Source of the DNA: DSUN01 sp035527715
GTDB taxonomy: Bacteria; Planctomycetota; PUPC01; DSUN01
Assembly (NCBI GenBank): GCA_035527715.1
Contig: DATKZY010000187.1
Span: 1 to 64,000, forward strand
Direction of reading: 5' to 3'
DNA length: 64,000 bases
The notes under the pieces were generated by a model. It was not told where the DNA came from. It worked only from the letters and a program-made list of their open reading frames with translations, and did not search any database. The first letter of the stretch is position 1, and the number at the start of each line of letters is the position of its first letter. Both the position numbers and the translations under genes were made by a program. This document shows positions 27,103 through 37,851 of this stretch, piece after piece.

Positions 27103-29727
27103 ATGCGCCTGCTGGCCGCGGCAATGGGCGTGGTGGCAGTGTGCCTGCTGGCCCTTGGCGGGGTGGCGGCCTACCGCGCCATCGCGCGCTTCCGCAACCC
27201 GCTGCCCCCCGAGACCATGCCGGCGCGCAAGGTCGCTCCGCCCCCCAGGAAGAGGGTGGTGACGCCCGTGCCCAAGGCGGCCGAGGAGCCGATCACCTGT
27301 CCGATCATCCCCGAGCCCAAGGTCTACACGGAGAAGGGGCGCACCGCCGAGCTGCTTGGCCCCGCCCGCGCGGCCATCGTCCTCGGCGCCAGGGCCACGG
27401 AGCCCGAGCGCTACGCTGGCGAACGCCTCCAGGGCCTCCTCGAGCGGCGCTTCGGCCGCCAACTGCCCATCCGCGTGGAGGACAGCGTGGAGGACGGTGT
27501 GCGGCAGATCCTCCTGCTGGGCCAGCGCGGGACGAATGAGTGGCTCGACCGCCTCTGCCGCGAGAGGGAGATAGACCTCGGCGAGGCATCGCCCGGGCAC
27601 GACGGCTTTGTCCTCGAGGCGCTCGACGACGGCGAGCGACAGGTCGTCCTCATCGGCGGCAGCAACGACCGCGGGGTGATCTACGGCCAGGACGCCTTCT
27701 TCGACCTCTTGCGCTCGGAAGATGGCAAGGTCGTGTTCCCCATCGTCTCGGTGCGCGACTGGCCGAGCATCGCCTGGCGGGGCAGGCCGCATCCTGACCT
27801 GCGTCAGCACGGGCGCCCGGGGGTGTTCGACGTCTATGTTCGTGCGAGGTTCAACTTCATCGATCTCCGGAATGCCCCCGTGTACATGGGGGCATTCGGC
27901 TTTGCGCCGGGCGAGGCCCTCAACAAGCAGGAGGTGGGCGACATTGTCGCTCAAGCGCATCGCCGGGGTATCTTCGTCTACGGCACCGTGTCCTGCTCTC
28001 ATGGAGATCAGGATCCCTCGGGGGTGGAAAAGACATTCATGGAGTTGCGCGATCTGGGGGTGGACGGATTCTGGATTGACTTCAACGATCGCGGTGCGCC
28101 CGAAGGTGCGCCTGAGCTCGTGGCGCGTGTTGTGAGGCTAGGACAGCGCGTCGGGATCATCGGGCGAGCGGTGGCAACGACGCCGCCGATAGGCGCCTAC
28201 CAGCGGCCGGCGACCGACTATGCGCGCAAGATGGCGAAGGTTCCCGGCTTCGATGAGGCCATGTGGATATTCACCTGTCCACCCACACAGGCCATGGCAG
28301 AGGCGGCCCGGGGGGTCGGGTTGAAGTGCCCCGGGTGGTGGCATAACTGGCCCTCTGGGGGTGAAGGCTTGCTGTTTGGCGAGTACGGAGGCAAGTCGCT
28401 CCGCGCGGGCGGCCAGCCAGCTTACATGGACATTCAGCCGCTGAGCACAGGTTGGCACAACCCCAGCTACGAAGTCCTCCGCGGCGCCGCGCAGTGGACC
28501 GACACGGTCATGTTCTGGCGGTACTTCGTGGAGGAGTACGCCGCCGGCGTCCTTGGCATCTGGGCCTGGCGCCCGGAGCGGCACGACTGGGGGCGCACGC
28601 GACAAACGGTCTACACCCACGTCTTCGGCCCCTCCGCGGCCGCTGCCGCGCAGGAGTTCGACGACCGGCTGGCCCGCCTGAAGACCCTCTTCGTCCTGGC
28701 CCGGCCCGGGCCACGGCCTGGCTACAACTGGCCTCCGCGCCTGGCGAAGGCGGAGGATCGGCCCGAGGCCCTGAGGCTCGTGGACGAGTTGGACGCGCGG
28801 CTCAAGCAACTCGAGGCCACCGCGCCCTCGGAGACGACGACGGAGCCGACGCGGCTGGGGGAACTGTTCCTCGAGCCCATGCGCGCCACAGTCACCTACG
28901 CCCGCAGCATGGCCGAATGGGAGAGCCCGGCGCCGGCCATGGCGCAACTGGAGGAAAGGCTCCTGGAGGAACTCGCGTACGGGGACGTGGCGACGGCCGA
29001 GCAGCAGCTCCTCCAGGCGCGCGAGAAGCTCCTCCCCCAGATCGAGCAGACGGAGGCCGCCCTGGGCGAGCTGTGGGGGGTCAAGGACTGGCTGGCCGGC
29101 CTGCGCGAGCGCCTGGAGCGGTTCTCGTACTGGCCTGCGTTCGCCGCCGAGCGCCAGAAAGCCATCGAGGGGCGCATCAGCGGCTTCCTTCGCGAGCGGG
29201 ACGTCGCCAAGGACCTGGCCGGCGTGCCTGCCCCGCCCGAGGGCCGCGTGCTTGCTGAGCTGCGCCCGGCCGACTGGCTGCGTCGCCCCGCGCTCGCGCG
29301 GGGCCTGTGGGCCGCGGGGCTGGCGAAGGCCAACGGCCTCGAGGCGGTGGCCGTTGCACACCCGGCGCCCGCCGGTTGGGTGCCCGTCGAGCGCGGCGAG
29401 TATGCGGAGGTGCGTGCCGAGCTGCCCGTCCCCCAGTTCGCGGGGCGCCTCGGCCTCCTGCTGCTCCTGGCCACCCCCGCCGGGGGCGGTCGGCCCGCGC
29501 GCGTCGTCGCCGAGCTGTGGGGGAATGGCAGGCGGCTCCTCGCGCACGAGGTCGGGGTTGCGGGGCCAGCGGCCGAGTGGTTAAATGTGGATGTGACGGA
29601 GGTGGCCAAGGGGGCGGAGCGCCTTGCGCTTCGCTTCCGCGTCGTCAACGAGCGCCACGCCAGCAGGTTCGAGAGCCTGGTGTACCTGGGCCCGGTGAGG
29701 CTCCAGGCCGACGCGCCGGGCCGGTGA
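27103..29727 (+). CDS. Secreted glycoside-hydrolase-like protein (GH20b-type N-domain)
   Basis: An 874-aa exported or membrane-anchored protein (signal anchor ~1-25). Residues ~70-210 resemble the accessory domain of GH20/GH84/GH67 enzymes (ARAAIVLGARATEPERYAGERL, VLIGGSNDRGVIYG). A TIM-barrel-like region follows with VRDWPSIAWRG and candidate acids D326 and D329 in WIDFND. The C-terminal third is helical plus a beta domain. It could cleave or trim the exported polymer; the substrate is unknown. Positions ~27800-28480 show more relaxed third-base GC than the rest. Confidence 0.6.
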   Translation: MRLLAAAMGVVAVCLLALGGVAAYRAIARFRNPLPPETMPARKVAPPPRKRVVTPVPKAAEEPITCPIIPEPKVYTEKGRTAELLGPARAAIVLGARATEPERYAGERLQGLLERRFGRQLPIRVEDSVEDGVRQILLLGQRGTNEWLDRLCREREIDLGEASPGHDGFVLEALDDGERQVVLIGGSNDRGVIYGQDAFFDLLRSEDGKVVFPIVSVRDWPSIAWRGRPHPDLRQHGRPGVFDVYVRARFNFIDLRNAPVYMGAFGFAPGEALNKQEVGDIVAQAHRRGIFVYGTVSCSHGDQDPSGVEKTFMELRDLGVDGFWIDFNDRGAPEGAPELVARVVRLGQRVGIIGRAVATTPPIGAYQRPATDYARKMAKVPGFDEAMWIFTCPPTQAMAEAARGVGLKCPGWWHNWPSGGEGLLFGEYGGKSLRAGGQPAYMDIQPLSTGWHNPSYEVLRGAAQWTDTVMFWRYFVEEYAAGVLGIWAWRPERHDWGRTRQTVYTHVFGPSAAAAAQEFDDRLARLKTLFVLARPGPRPGYNWPPRLAKAEDRPEALRLVDELDARLKQLEATAPSETTTEPTRLGELFLEPMRATVTYARSMAEWESPAPAMAQLEERLLEELAYGDVATAEQQLLQAREKLLPQIEQTEAALGELWGVKDWLAGLRERLERFSYWPAFAAERQKAIEGRISGFLRERDVAKDLAGVPAPPEGRVLAELRPADWLRRPALARGLWAAGLAKANGLEAVAVAHPAPAGWVPVERGEYAEVRAELPVPQFAGRLGLLLLLATPAGGGRPARVVAELWGNGRRLLAHEVGVAGPAAEWLNVDVTEVAKGAERLALRFRVVNERHASRFESLVYLGPVRLQADAPGR

Positions 29728-29747
29728 CCGCCGGGCGCGAGGCATGA

Positions 29748-31892
29748 ATGCATGAGGACCCACGGATGAGTGGCCAACAGGGAAGTGAGGAGGATGCATC
29801 GGTCGGGCGCGCCGCCGCGCCGGGAAGCCGTTGGCTGCTGTGGCTCGGGCTGGTTTTCCTGGGGGCCGCGCTGGTCGTCGAGCTCCTGTGGCGCGCCCGC
29901 GCCCCGATGGGGGAGGGGATGGCCTTCGCGGTGCGGGGGCTGCGCGTCGAGCTGTCGCCCGCGGCGTTCACGTGGTTCGCGGCAGGCGTGGCCCTGCTCG
30001 CGCTGGGGTGCGTGGCGGTGGCGGCGCTGGCCCTTCGGCGCGCGTTGGCCTCCTCCGCGGCCGCATCGGAGGGCGAGGGTGCCGCGGGATGGCGCTGGCG
30101 CGTGCCTCTCGCCACGCTCCTCCTTCTGGCGACCGCTCTCCCGCTCGGCCTCGCCGTGGGCTGGGCCGATGGACGGGTGGAGCTGGACTATGCGTTCTTC
30201 AACCCGAGCTGGTACCGGTGCCAGTTCTTCCGCGCGCTCGGGCTGGCGGTGAGCCTGAAGCTGTTCTGGCTCGCGGCGCTGCTGCCTCTCACGGGCTATC
30301 TGTTGGTGGGTGGCTGGCGGTGGCCGGCCGGCGCGTTCGATCGGCTGCTGGGCTGGCTGAAGCGCCTGCCTCGGCCCTTGCTGGTGGGGGCGGCGGGCGG
30401 CGCGGTCGTGGCCTCTGCGGCCGCGTTCTCGCTCAAGGTGCTCGACGGGCAGCCGCACTTCAACGACGCGACGGCCTACTTCTTCCAGGCGAAGACGTTT
30501 GCCTCGGGACGCCTCACGTCGCCGAGCCTGGGGCTGAGGGAGTTCCTGGACCCCGCCCTGTGCCCCGACCCCGCTGCGGGGTCGTATGCGTTCGTGGGCG
30601 ATCGCTTCTTCTGCATCGCGCTCCCTGGGGCACCCCTGCTCTACGCGGTGGGGATTCTGCTGGGATGTCCGTGGCTCGTGGCGCCGCTCCTGGGGGGCGG
30701 CATCGTCGTCGCCACGTACTTCCTGGCGAAGGAGGCGTTCGGGGCGACGGCGGCCCTGGTCTCGCTGCCGCTGGCCGCCCTGTCGCCGTGGCTGATCCTG
30801 ATGTCGGGCGAGTACCTCACCCACGTGCCATGCGCCCTGGCGCTCACCGTGTTCCTCGTCGCGGCCCTTCGGGCGATGGCTCGCTCCTCGTGGCGCGCGG
30901 GGGCCGTGGCGGGGCTGTTCCTGGGGATCGGCGTGGCGATTCGGCCCGTGACGGCGTTCGGCCTCGGCCTCCCTGCGGCGGTGGCCTGGGGGGTCTGGCT
31001 GGTTCGCCGCCCCGGGGCGGCCTGGCGGCCCACCGTGGCCTTCGCGCTCGCCCTGGCGCTGCCGGTGGCCGGCGTGCTCTTCTACAACGCGGCGACAACG
31101 GGGAGCGCCACGACGTTCGCGTACCGCGTGTCTGCGGCGGAAATCCCATGGCGCAGGCCGGAGGCCCGCGATTGGCGGTGGCGGCCGCCGGTCGGGCTCA
31201 GCCGCGTCGGCGAGATGGCCTATGGCCTCAACTCCGCCGTCTTCCGTTGGCCGGTCCCCGAGTTGGGGCTGGTGCTCGGGCTGCTCCTCGTCCTCGGACG
31301 GCGGCAGCCGTCGGACAAGGGTCGCGCCCCCCTGATCGTCGCCCTGTCGATCCTCACGCAGATCCTGGTCTACGCCTCGTTTGGCAGCTCTTCGGAGGCG
31401 ATGGGCGGGCCGAGATACGTCTTCGAGACGCTCCCCCTGATCATCGTCCTTGCCGCGGGCGCCATCGTCGCGGTCTACGAGAGGGCCATTGCCCGAGGGG
31501 TTGCCTCTTCGCGGGCGCGGGCCACGCTCTTCGTCGCGCTGGCCTTCTGCTCGGTCTACGCGTGGGCGCGCGTGGCCACCACCGAGCTCGCCGCGTACCG
31601 CACCCTGCACTCGGTGGACGTGCGGCTCTACCAGCGGGCCGAGGCGCAGGTCGAGCGCCCCGCGCTCATCTTCGTCCGCGTCCTCGACAGCTCGGCCCAC
31701 ACGTGCAAGTTCTACGCCGCCGTCTCGCGGAACGCCCCGGCGCTCGAGGGGCCGATTCTCTACGCGCGCGACCTGGGGCCGAAGAACGGGCTCCTTGCCG
31801 CCAAGCGGCCCGGGCGCCACCACTACCGGCTCGACCTCGAGCGCTCCACCCTCGAGGCCATCTCCGTGCCCGAGGCCCCGCGCCCCGAGTGA
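29748..31892 (+). CDS. GT-C (GT39-like) membrane glycosyltransferase
   Basis: A 714-aa polytopic protein with at least ten hydrophobic helices. The first large loop has the acidic motif PHFNDATAYFFQAK seen in GT39/GT83-type enzymes that use polyprenyl-phosphate sugars. ATG 29748 is used; ATG 29766 is also possible. It precedes a polyprenyl-phosphate-type GT2 gene by 12 nt, which may make its donor. Confidence 0.75.
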   Translation: MHEDPRMSGQQGSEEDASVGRAAAPGSRWLLWLGLVFLGAALVVELLWRARAPMGEGMAFAVRGLRVELSPAAFTWFAAGVALLALGCVAVAALALRRALASSAAASEGEGAAGWRWRVPLATLLLLATALPLGLAVGWADGRVELDYAFFNPSWYRCQFFRALGLAVSLKLFWLAALLPLTGYLLVGGWRWPAGAFDRLLGWLKRLPRPLLVGAAGGAVVASAAAFSLKVLDGQPHFNDATAYFFQAKTFASGRLTSPSLGLREFLDPALCPDPAAGSYAFVGDRFFCIALPGAPLLYAVGILLGCPWLVAPLLGGGIVVATYFLAKEAFGATAALVSLPLAALSPWLILMSGEYLTHVPCALALTVFLVAALRAMARSSWRAGAVAGLFLGIGVAIRPVTAFGLGLPAAVAWGVWLVRRPGAAWRPTVAFALALALPVAGVLFYNAATTGSATTFAYRVSAAEIPWRRPEARDWRWRPPVGLSRVGEMAYGLNSAVFRWPVPELGLVLGLLLVLGRRQPSDKGRAPLIVALSILTQILVYASFGSSSEAMGGPRYVFETLPLIIVLAAGAIVAVYERAIARGVASSRARATLFVALAFCSVYAWARVATTELAAYRTLHSVDVRLYQRAEAQVERPALIFVRVLDSSAHTCKFYAAVSRNAPALEGPILYARDLGPKNGLLAAKRPGRHHYRLDLERSTLEAISVPEAPRPE

Positions 31893-31904
31893 GGAGGCGA
31901 CAGG

Positions 31905-32918
<1,014 letters not shown>

Positions 32919-32973
32919 CCCGGTTGAGTTGGGCGGCGCGCGCCGGGCGTGCCCACGAGAACGCGAGGCAACC

Positions 32974-34005
32974 ATGAAGCTCCTCTTTGACCTCCTGCAC
33001 CCCGCGCACATCAACTTCTTCAAGCACCTGATCCGCCGGCTTCGGAGTGAAGGCCATGAGATTCTCCTGGTCTGCCTCAACCGGGGCAAGGTGCCGCAGA
33101 TTCTGGCCAGCGAGCTGCCGGGCTTCGCTGTCAGGCCGATCGGCTGCTACGCCAGGACCAGACTGGGCCTGTACTTCCGAACGGGCCTTCTGCGCGAGCT
33201 GGCCCTGGCGCGGCTGGTTCTCAGCGCCAAGCCCGATGTGTCTGTGGGCGTGGCCGCTTTCCAGACCGGCGCGCTCTCGCGGCTCTTCGGGTTCAAGAGC
33301 TTGGGAGTCCACGACGACCCCGAGTACAAGCTTGCCTTCCGCCTCTGCCGGCGGTTCCTGCATCGGTTGGTGGTGCCGGCATGCCTGGGCGTTTCAGGCC
33401 CCAACATTGTTCCGTTTCGCGGCCTGAAGGAATGGGCGTATCTCTCGCCCGCGTACTTCAGGCCAGACGAAGGTGCCCTGGCTCGCCACGGCTTGAAGCC
33501 CGAAGAGTACATCTTCGTCCGCGACGTCGACACCTCCAGCCTGAACTATCGCAATCAGGTCGTCAACAACATCGAGCTCCTGTACAAGAAGGGGCTGTGC
33601 GATGCCAAGGTCGTGCTTTCGCTTGAGAACAAGGCCATCCGAGAGCGCTACACCCAATGGCAGATCCTGGAGGAGCCTGTGGGCGATATTCACTCGCTGA
33701 TGTACTACAGCAAGCTGGTGATCTCCAGCGGCGACAGCATGGCGCGAGAGGGCACACAGTTGGGTGTTCCAGCCATCTACTGCGGGCAGCGCCTCATGAG
33801 AGCGAACCAGCTGCTGGTGGAGCTTGGGTTCCTGCATCACGTCACCGAGCCCGAGTCGATTCTCCAAGGGCTTGCCGCGGGAGCGTTCGATGTGTCGGCC
33901 GATGAGCAGCGCGCGCGGCGACAGCGATTGCTCGAGCAGTGGGACGACCCGAACGAAACCGTATACCGCGCTCTCATGGAACTCGCGGGGGACAAAGGCC
34001 CCTGA
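32974..34005 (+). CDS. DUF354 family protein
   Basis: A 343-aa protein of the DUF354 group, related in fold to UDP-GlcNAc 2-epimerases and GT-B enzymes. It begins MKLLFDLLHPAHINFFKHL, the diagnostic family start, and has the C-terminal SGDSMAREGTQLGVPAI motif expected for nucleotide-sugar binding. Function unproven; found in polysaccharide loci. GAGG 5 nt before ATG. Third-base GC looks lower than in the flanking genes. Confidence 0.8.
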   Translation: MKLLFDLLHPAHINFFKHLIRRLRSEGHEILLVCLNRGKVPQILASELPGFAVRPIGCYARTRLGLYFRTGLLRELALARLVLSAKPDVSVGVAAFQTGALSRLFGFKSLGVHDDPEYKLAFRLCRRFLHRLVVPACLGVSGPNIVPFRGLKEWAYLSPAYFRPDEGALARHGLKPEEYIFVRDVDTSSLNYRNQVVNNIELLYKKGLCDAKVVLSLENKAIRERYTQWQILEEPVGDIHSLMYYSKLVISSGDSMAREGTQLGVPAIYCGQRLMRANQLLVELGFLHHVTEPESILQGLAAGAFDVSADEQRARRQRLLEQWDDPNETVYRALMELAGDKGP

Positions 34006-34020
34006 ACTGGAGGCTCCGTC

Positions 34021-35322
34021 ATGGACGTTAGCGTCTTTGGGCTCGGCTACGTGGGGTGCGTCACCATGGCGTGCCTGGCCCGGTTGGGACACCGCATCAT
34101 TGGTATCGACACCAACCCGACGAAGGTCGAGCTCATCAACAGCGGGAAAGCGACCATTGTCGAGGAGCAGATTGGCGACCTCATCGCCGCCCAGCGCGAG
34201 GCCGGGCATGTGCGCGCCACCGTCCGTGCCGAGGAGGCGATCTCCGGAACCAGCGTCTCCCTGGTGTGCGTCGGCACGCCGTCGTCGGAACACGGCCACC
34301 TGGACCTTTCGCACATCTTTGGTGTGGCGGAGCAGTTTGCCGCGGCCCTCGGCAGCAAGGCGGGCCTCCACACGATCGCTATCCGCAGCACCGTCGCCCC
34401 AGGGACCAGCAGGCGGTTCTCCGAGATCATCGCGCAGAGAACCGGGAAGCGCGCGGGAGAGAGCTTCGCCGTGCTCGCCAACCCGGAGTTCCTGCGCGAG
34501 GGGTCGGGCGTCGAAGACTTCTTGCACCCGCCGATGATCGTGCTGGGCAGCGACTGCCCGCGGGCATCGGCCGCCATGAAAGAGCTGTACCGGGGCATCG
34601 ACGCGCCCGTTATCGAGACTCAAATTGGCGTGGCCGAGATCATCAAGTTCGTCAACAACTCCTTCCACGCGCTCAAAGTGGCGTTCGGCAACGAGATCGG
34701 CCGCATCTGCAAGACGCTGGGGATTGATGCCAGGGAAGCCATGCGCATCTTCTGCGCCGATACCGCGCTGAACATCTCCTCAGCCTACTTCCAGCCGGGG
34801 TGTGCCTACGGCGGCTCGTGCCTTCCGAAGGACCTTGCTGCTCTGCGTGCCCTCGCGCACGATCGCTACGTGGCCGCCCCGGTCATCGAAGCGGCGCACG
34901 AAAGCAACGAGGAGCAAAAGCGCGCCGCGTGGCGCTTGGTCGAGCAGACCGCAAAGAAGCGTTTCGCCGTCCTCGGGCTGAGCTTCAAGGCAGGAACCGA
35001 CGACCTGCGGAACAGCCCCGCCGTGGAGCTCGTCGAGCGGATGATCGGGAAGGGCTACGAGGTCACCGTCCATGACGAAAACGTGGTCTACTCGAACCTG
35101 ACAGGCAGAAACCGTGAATACGTCAACGCCAAGCTCCCGCACCTGGCGAAACTACTCGTGCCAAGCCTCCAGGATGCATTGGCGGGAGCCGAAGCGGTTG
35201 TCATCGCAAGCTCCAACCCCGCCTACCGCGAGGCGGTCCGGGGCCTGAAAGGGATACCGATCGTGGATCTCGTTGGACTTCTGGACGGCACAGGGGCAGG
35301 CCAAGTGCTCAGGCCGTACTGA
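34021..35322 (+). CDS. AlgD-like GDP-mannose/UDP-glucose 6-dehydrogenase
   Basis: A 433-aa nucleotide-sugar dehydrogenase. NAD motif GLGYVG at 8-13. The active site LNISSAYFQPGCAYGGSCLPKD places the catalytic Cys at 267, one residue from the known AlgD Cys268, and the length is nearly that of AlgD (436). The AlgD-type spacing favours GDP-mannose over UDP-glucose. It would supply a uronic acid donor. Differs clearly from the WecC-type enzyme at 25777. Confidence 0.75.
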   Translation: MDVSVFGLGYVGCVTMACLARLGHRIIGIDTNPTKVELINSGKATIVEEQIGDLIAAQREAGHVRATVRAEEAISGTSVSLVCVGTPSSEHGHLDLSHIFGVAEQFAAALGSKAGLHTIAIRSTVAPGTSRRFSEIIAQRTGKRAGESFAVLANPEFLREGSGVEDFLHPPMIVLGSDCPRASAAMKELYRGIDAPVIETQIGVAEIIKFVNNSFHALKVAFGNEIGRICKTLGIDAREAMRIFCADTALNISSAYFQPGCAYGGSCLPKDLAALRALAHDRYVAAPVIEAAHESNEEQKRAAWRLVEQTAKKRFAVLGLSFKAGTDDLRNSPAVELVERMIGKGYEVTVHDENVVYSNLTGRNREYVNAKLPHLAKLLVPSLQDALAGAEAVVIASSNPAYREAVRGLKGIPIVDLVGLLDGTGAGQVLRPY

Positions 35323-35473
35323 CGAGCCAGCGAAGTGTACGTACTGCCCATGTGCTAGAGCGTCCTCTTGGCGACAACCCGATTCCACTTGAGGGACGCC
35401 ATACCCCGGTGGTGAGTTCGCGCTTCCGAGGCGCGTCTGTCGGCCACTGGCAGCAGGTGACGGAGCCAATCTG

Positions 35474-36223
35474 ATGCTGCGATTGCTGTTGAGGGTGTTG
35501 TCGCTCCTCTTTGGCCACGTCGTGTTCACCATGAGGACGGGCGTCGCAAAGGGCCTCAAGCGCAGGTACGGGCTCGGGTTCAGGCCCAGGCTCTCGCTTG
35601 CCGAGGAGGAGAAGTTCCTGCTCGGGCTCGACCTGCGCGGACACACCGTGTACGACGTTGGGGGCTACATCGGAATCATGACGCTCTTTTTCTCGCGCGC
35701 CGTGGGAGAGCAGGGGAGGGTCGTCACCTTTGAGCCGAACCCGCGCAACTACGAGGAACTGCTCGCAAACCTGCGCCTGAACCCGTGCAGGAACGTCAGT
35801 ACGTTTCCGTTCGGAGTCGGGGACGAAGCCGGAGAGCTCGAGATGGTCACTGACCCCCTCTACCCGACCAGGGGCACGTTCGCCGACACCAAGAAGCCGG
35901 CGTTGCGGGCGCGGCGCGGGCATGACACCTACGTCATCAAAGTCGTCAGCTTGGACGAGTTCATCGCCGAGCAGGGCTTGCCCCTGCCCGACCTCGTGAA
36001 GATCGACACGGAGGGATTCGAGGCGGAGGTGCTCCGCGGGATGTCGCGCACGCTCGAAGAGCGGAAGCCAGCTCTCTTCGTCGAGTTGCATGGCCGGGCG
36101 GTGGAGAGCGTGGTGGGTCTCCTTCTTTCGAGTGGGTACTCCATCCATCACGTCGAATCCAACTCGAGCATCTCGACCTCCGATCCCCTGCCGGTCTCGG
36201 CTGGTCACCTTTACTGCGTTTGA
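35474..36223 (+). CDS. FkbM family methyltransferase
   Basis: A 249-aa SAM-dependent O-methyltransferase. SAM motif YDVGGYIGIMTLFFS near residue 55, the FEPNPRNYEELLANL motif, and the FkbM hallmark KIDTEGFEAEVLRGM. Such enzymes methylate hydroxyls on sugars or lipids in surface-glycan loci. The N-terminus is hydrophobic. GC at third positions is relaxed, as in the two genes upstream. Confidence 0.85.
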   Translation: MLRLLLRVLSLLFGHVVFTMRTGVAKGLKRRYGLGFRPRLSLAEEEKFLLGLDLRGHTVYDVGGYIGIMTLFFSRAVGEQGRVVTFEPNPRNYEELLANLRLNPCRNVSTFPFGVGDEAGELEMVTDPLYPTRGTFADTKKPALRARRGHDTYVIKVVSLDEFIAEQGLPLPDLVKIDTEGFEAEVLRGMSRTLEERKPALFVELHGRAVESVVGLLLSSGYSIHHVESNSSISTSDPLPVSAGHLYCV

Positions 36224-36256
36224 GAAAGGCGATCGGCCGCAAAGGAGACGAGAGCC

Positions 36257-36847
36257 GTGCCGATCAGGTCGAAGGCCTACGACCGGAAACGCCAGAGGCT
36301 GATCGCCGGGTACGCGATCGGGCCGGATGTGCTGGACCTCGGGTACGCCCAGTCGCCCAACGTCGGCCTGCGGGCGTTCCGAACGGTGGGCCTGGACCTG
36401 GAGCGGTCCAGGCAGCCCTCGGGCTACGCCGAGGAGATCGTGGGAGACGCCATGGACCTGGCGGCGTCGCTCGGTCAGCGGAAGTTCAACACCATCGTCG
36501 CGGCCGAGCTGCTCGAGCACCTGGAGGCCCCGTACGCCTTCCTGCGGGGGCTGCACCCGTTCCTGGCGGACGGCGGCCGCCTCATCCTGTCCACGCCCAA
36601 CCCCCTTGGCTTCCCCATCGGGCTGTGCGAGCTGTTCCGCGTGAAGAGATTCTACTACTGCCGCGAGCACCGCTATGCGTTCCCCGCGCGCTGGGTGGAG
36701 CGCATGCTGGACGTGGCCGGCTTCGAGCCAGAGGCGGTGCGAGCGGTGGGCCTGCAATTGATCGTCGCGGCTCCGCCCTGCCCGAAGTGTCTCAGCTACC
36801 AGCTTGTCTACGTGGCCCGCAAGCGCGCAGGAGGGGGCCGTGGCTGA
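36257..36847 (+). CDS. Class I SAM methyltransferase (small)
   Basis: A 196-aa methyltransferase with GTG start and a strong AAAGGAG site. The SAM motif is atypical: VLDLGYAQSPN instead of a glycine-rich loop. It is followed by VGLDLE, AAELLEHLEAP and GRLILSTPNP, which are standard. Likely target a sugar or lipid intermediate. Its last 8 nt overlap the next gene. Confidence 0.7.
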   Translation: MPIRSKAYDRKRQRLIAGYAIGPDVLDLGYAQSPNVGLRAFRTVGLDLERSRQPSGYAEEIVGDAMDLAASLGQRKFNTIVAAELLEHLEAPYAFLRGLHPFLADGGRLILSTPNPLGFPIGLCELFRVKRFYYCREHRYAFPARWVERMLDVAGFEPEAVRAVGLQLIVAAPPCPKCLSYQLVYVARKRAGGGRG

Positions 36848-37850
36848 GGTGAACCAGACGGTGCCACCGAGCGCGGCAGGGCCGGTGTTGGACCAGGCGG
36901 CCCCTGCCGCCCAGCCGACCTGGCCGCGCGTGGTGGGAGTCGTGCTGGCCGCGGGCTTGCTCGGGGCGCTGGTGTGGCTGGTGGTGAGGGGGTGGGGCCG
37001 GGTGCCAAAGGAGGCGCTGCGGCCCGACTGGTGGCTCCTCGCGGCGTCGTTCGCGCTCTTCCGCTTCGCGGTGCTTGTGTCGCGCTTGCGGTGGCTGGCG
37101 GTGCTGCGGAGCCTGGGCGGCCGCCTGTCGGTCGGCCGCGCGTACGTCATCGGCGTGCTCTCGCAACTCGGGCGCTATGTGCCCGGGAAGGTGGCGATCG
37201 TGGCGACGAATGTCTACCTGTGCGCACGCGAGGGCATCAGCCTCCGCGTGGCCGTGATGGCCGCGGCCTACGATCAGGCCCTGCTGCTCATCAGCGGGGG
37301 GATGATCGTGACTTTCTGGCTCGGTGTGTCGAGCCAGGTGCTGCCCGCGGCGTATCGCTGGGTGAGCCTGGGGGCCACGGCGGCGGGGATTGCGGCTCTG
37401 CACCCCCGGGTGGTGCGGGCCGTCGTGGCCGTGGCGGGGCGGCTCTTCCGCCGCCAGGTGGCCGTGGAGGGCCTGTCGTACGGCACGATGGCCAGGCTGG
37501 GCCTTGGGTACATCGTTGCCTGGGGGGCGATGGGACTGCCTTTCTACCTCTTCGTGGCCGCCTTCCACGAGATGCCGGCGGCGCGGGTGGTGGACTGCAC
37601 GGGGATCCTGGCCCTGGCGCTGGTGGTGGGGCTGGTGGCGTTGTTCGCGCCGGCGGGGATCGGCTTCCGGGAGGGGGCGATTGCGGCCCTGCTGTCGGCG
37701 TACATGCCGTTGCCGCTGGCGGCGGCCATCGCGCTGGCTTTCAGGGTGCACTTGGTGCTTGGCGAACTGTGCGACGTCGTGGTCGCGCTGCTTCTGCGGG
37801 CCCGGCAGCGAGGGCCGGCCCGCGCGCTTGAGGACAGGAGGCATGCGTAA
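36840..37850 (+). CDS. LPG-synthase-TM / flippase-like membrane protein
   Basis: A 336-aa protein with about eight hydrophobic helices and the family pattern SRLRWLAVLRSLG...IGVLSQLGRYVPGKV. This family (lysylphosphatidylglycerol synthase transmembrane region) includes putative lipid or glycolipid flippases; the aminoacyl transferase domain is absent. GTG 36840 has AGGAGG 5 nt upstream. Confidence 0.75.
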   Translation: MAEVNQTVPPSAAGPVLDQAAPAAQPTWPRVVGVVLAAGLLGALVWLVVRGWGRVPKEALRPDWWLLAASFALFRFAVLVSRLRWLAVLRSLGGRLSVGRAYVIGVLSQLGRYVPGKVAIVATNVYLCAREGISLRVAVMAAAYDQALLLISGGMIVTFWLGVSSQVLPAAYRWVSLGATAAGIAALHPRVVRAVVAVAGRLFRRQVAVEGLSYGTMARLGLGYIVAWGAMGLPFYLFVAAFHEMPAARVVDCTGILALALVVGLVALFAPAGIGFREGAIAALLSAYMPLPLAAAIALAFRVHLVLGELCDVVVALLLRARQRGPARALEDRRHA

Positions 37851-37851
37851 C

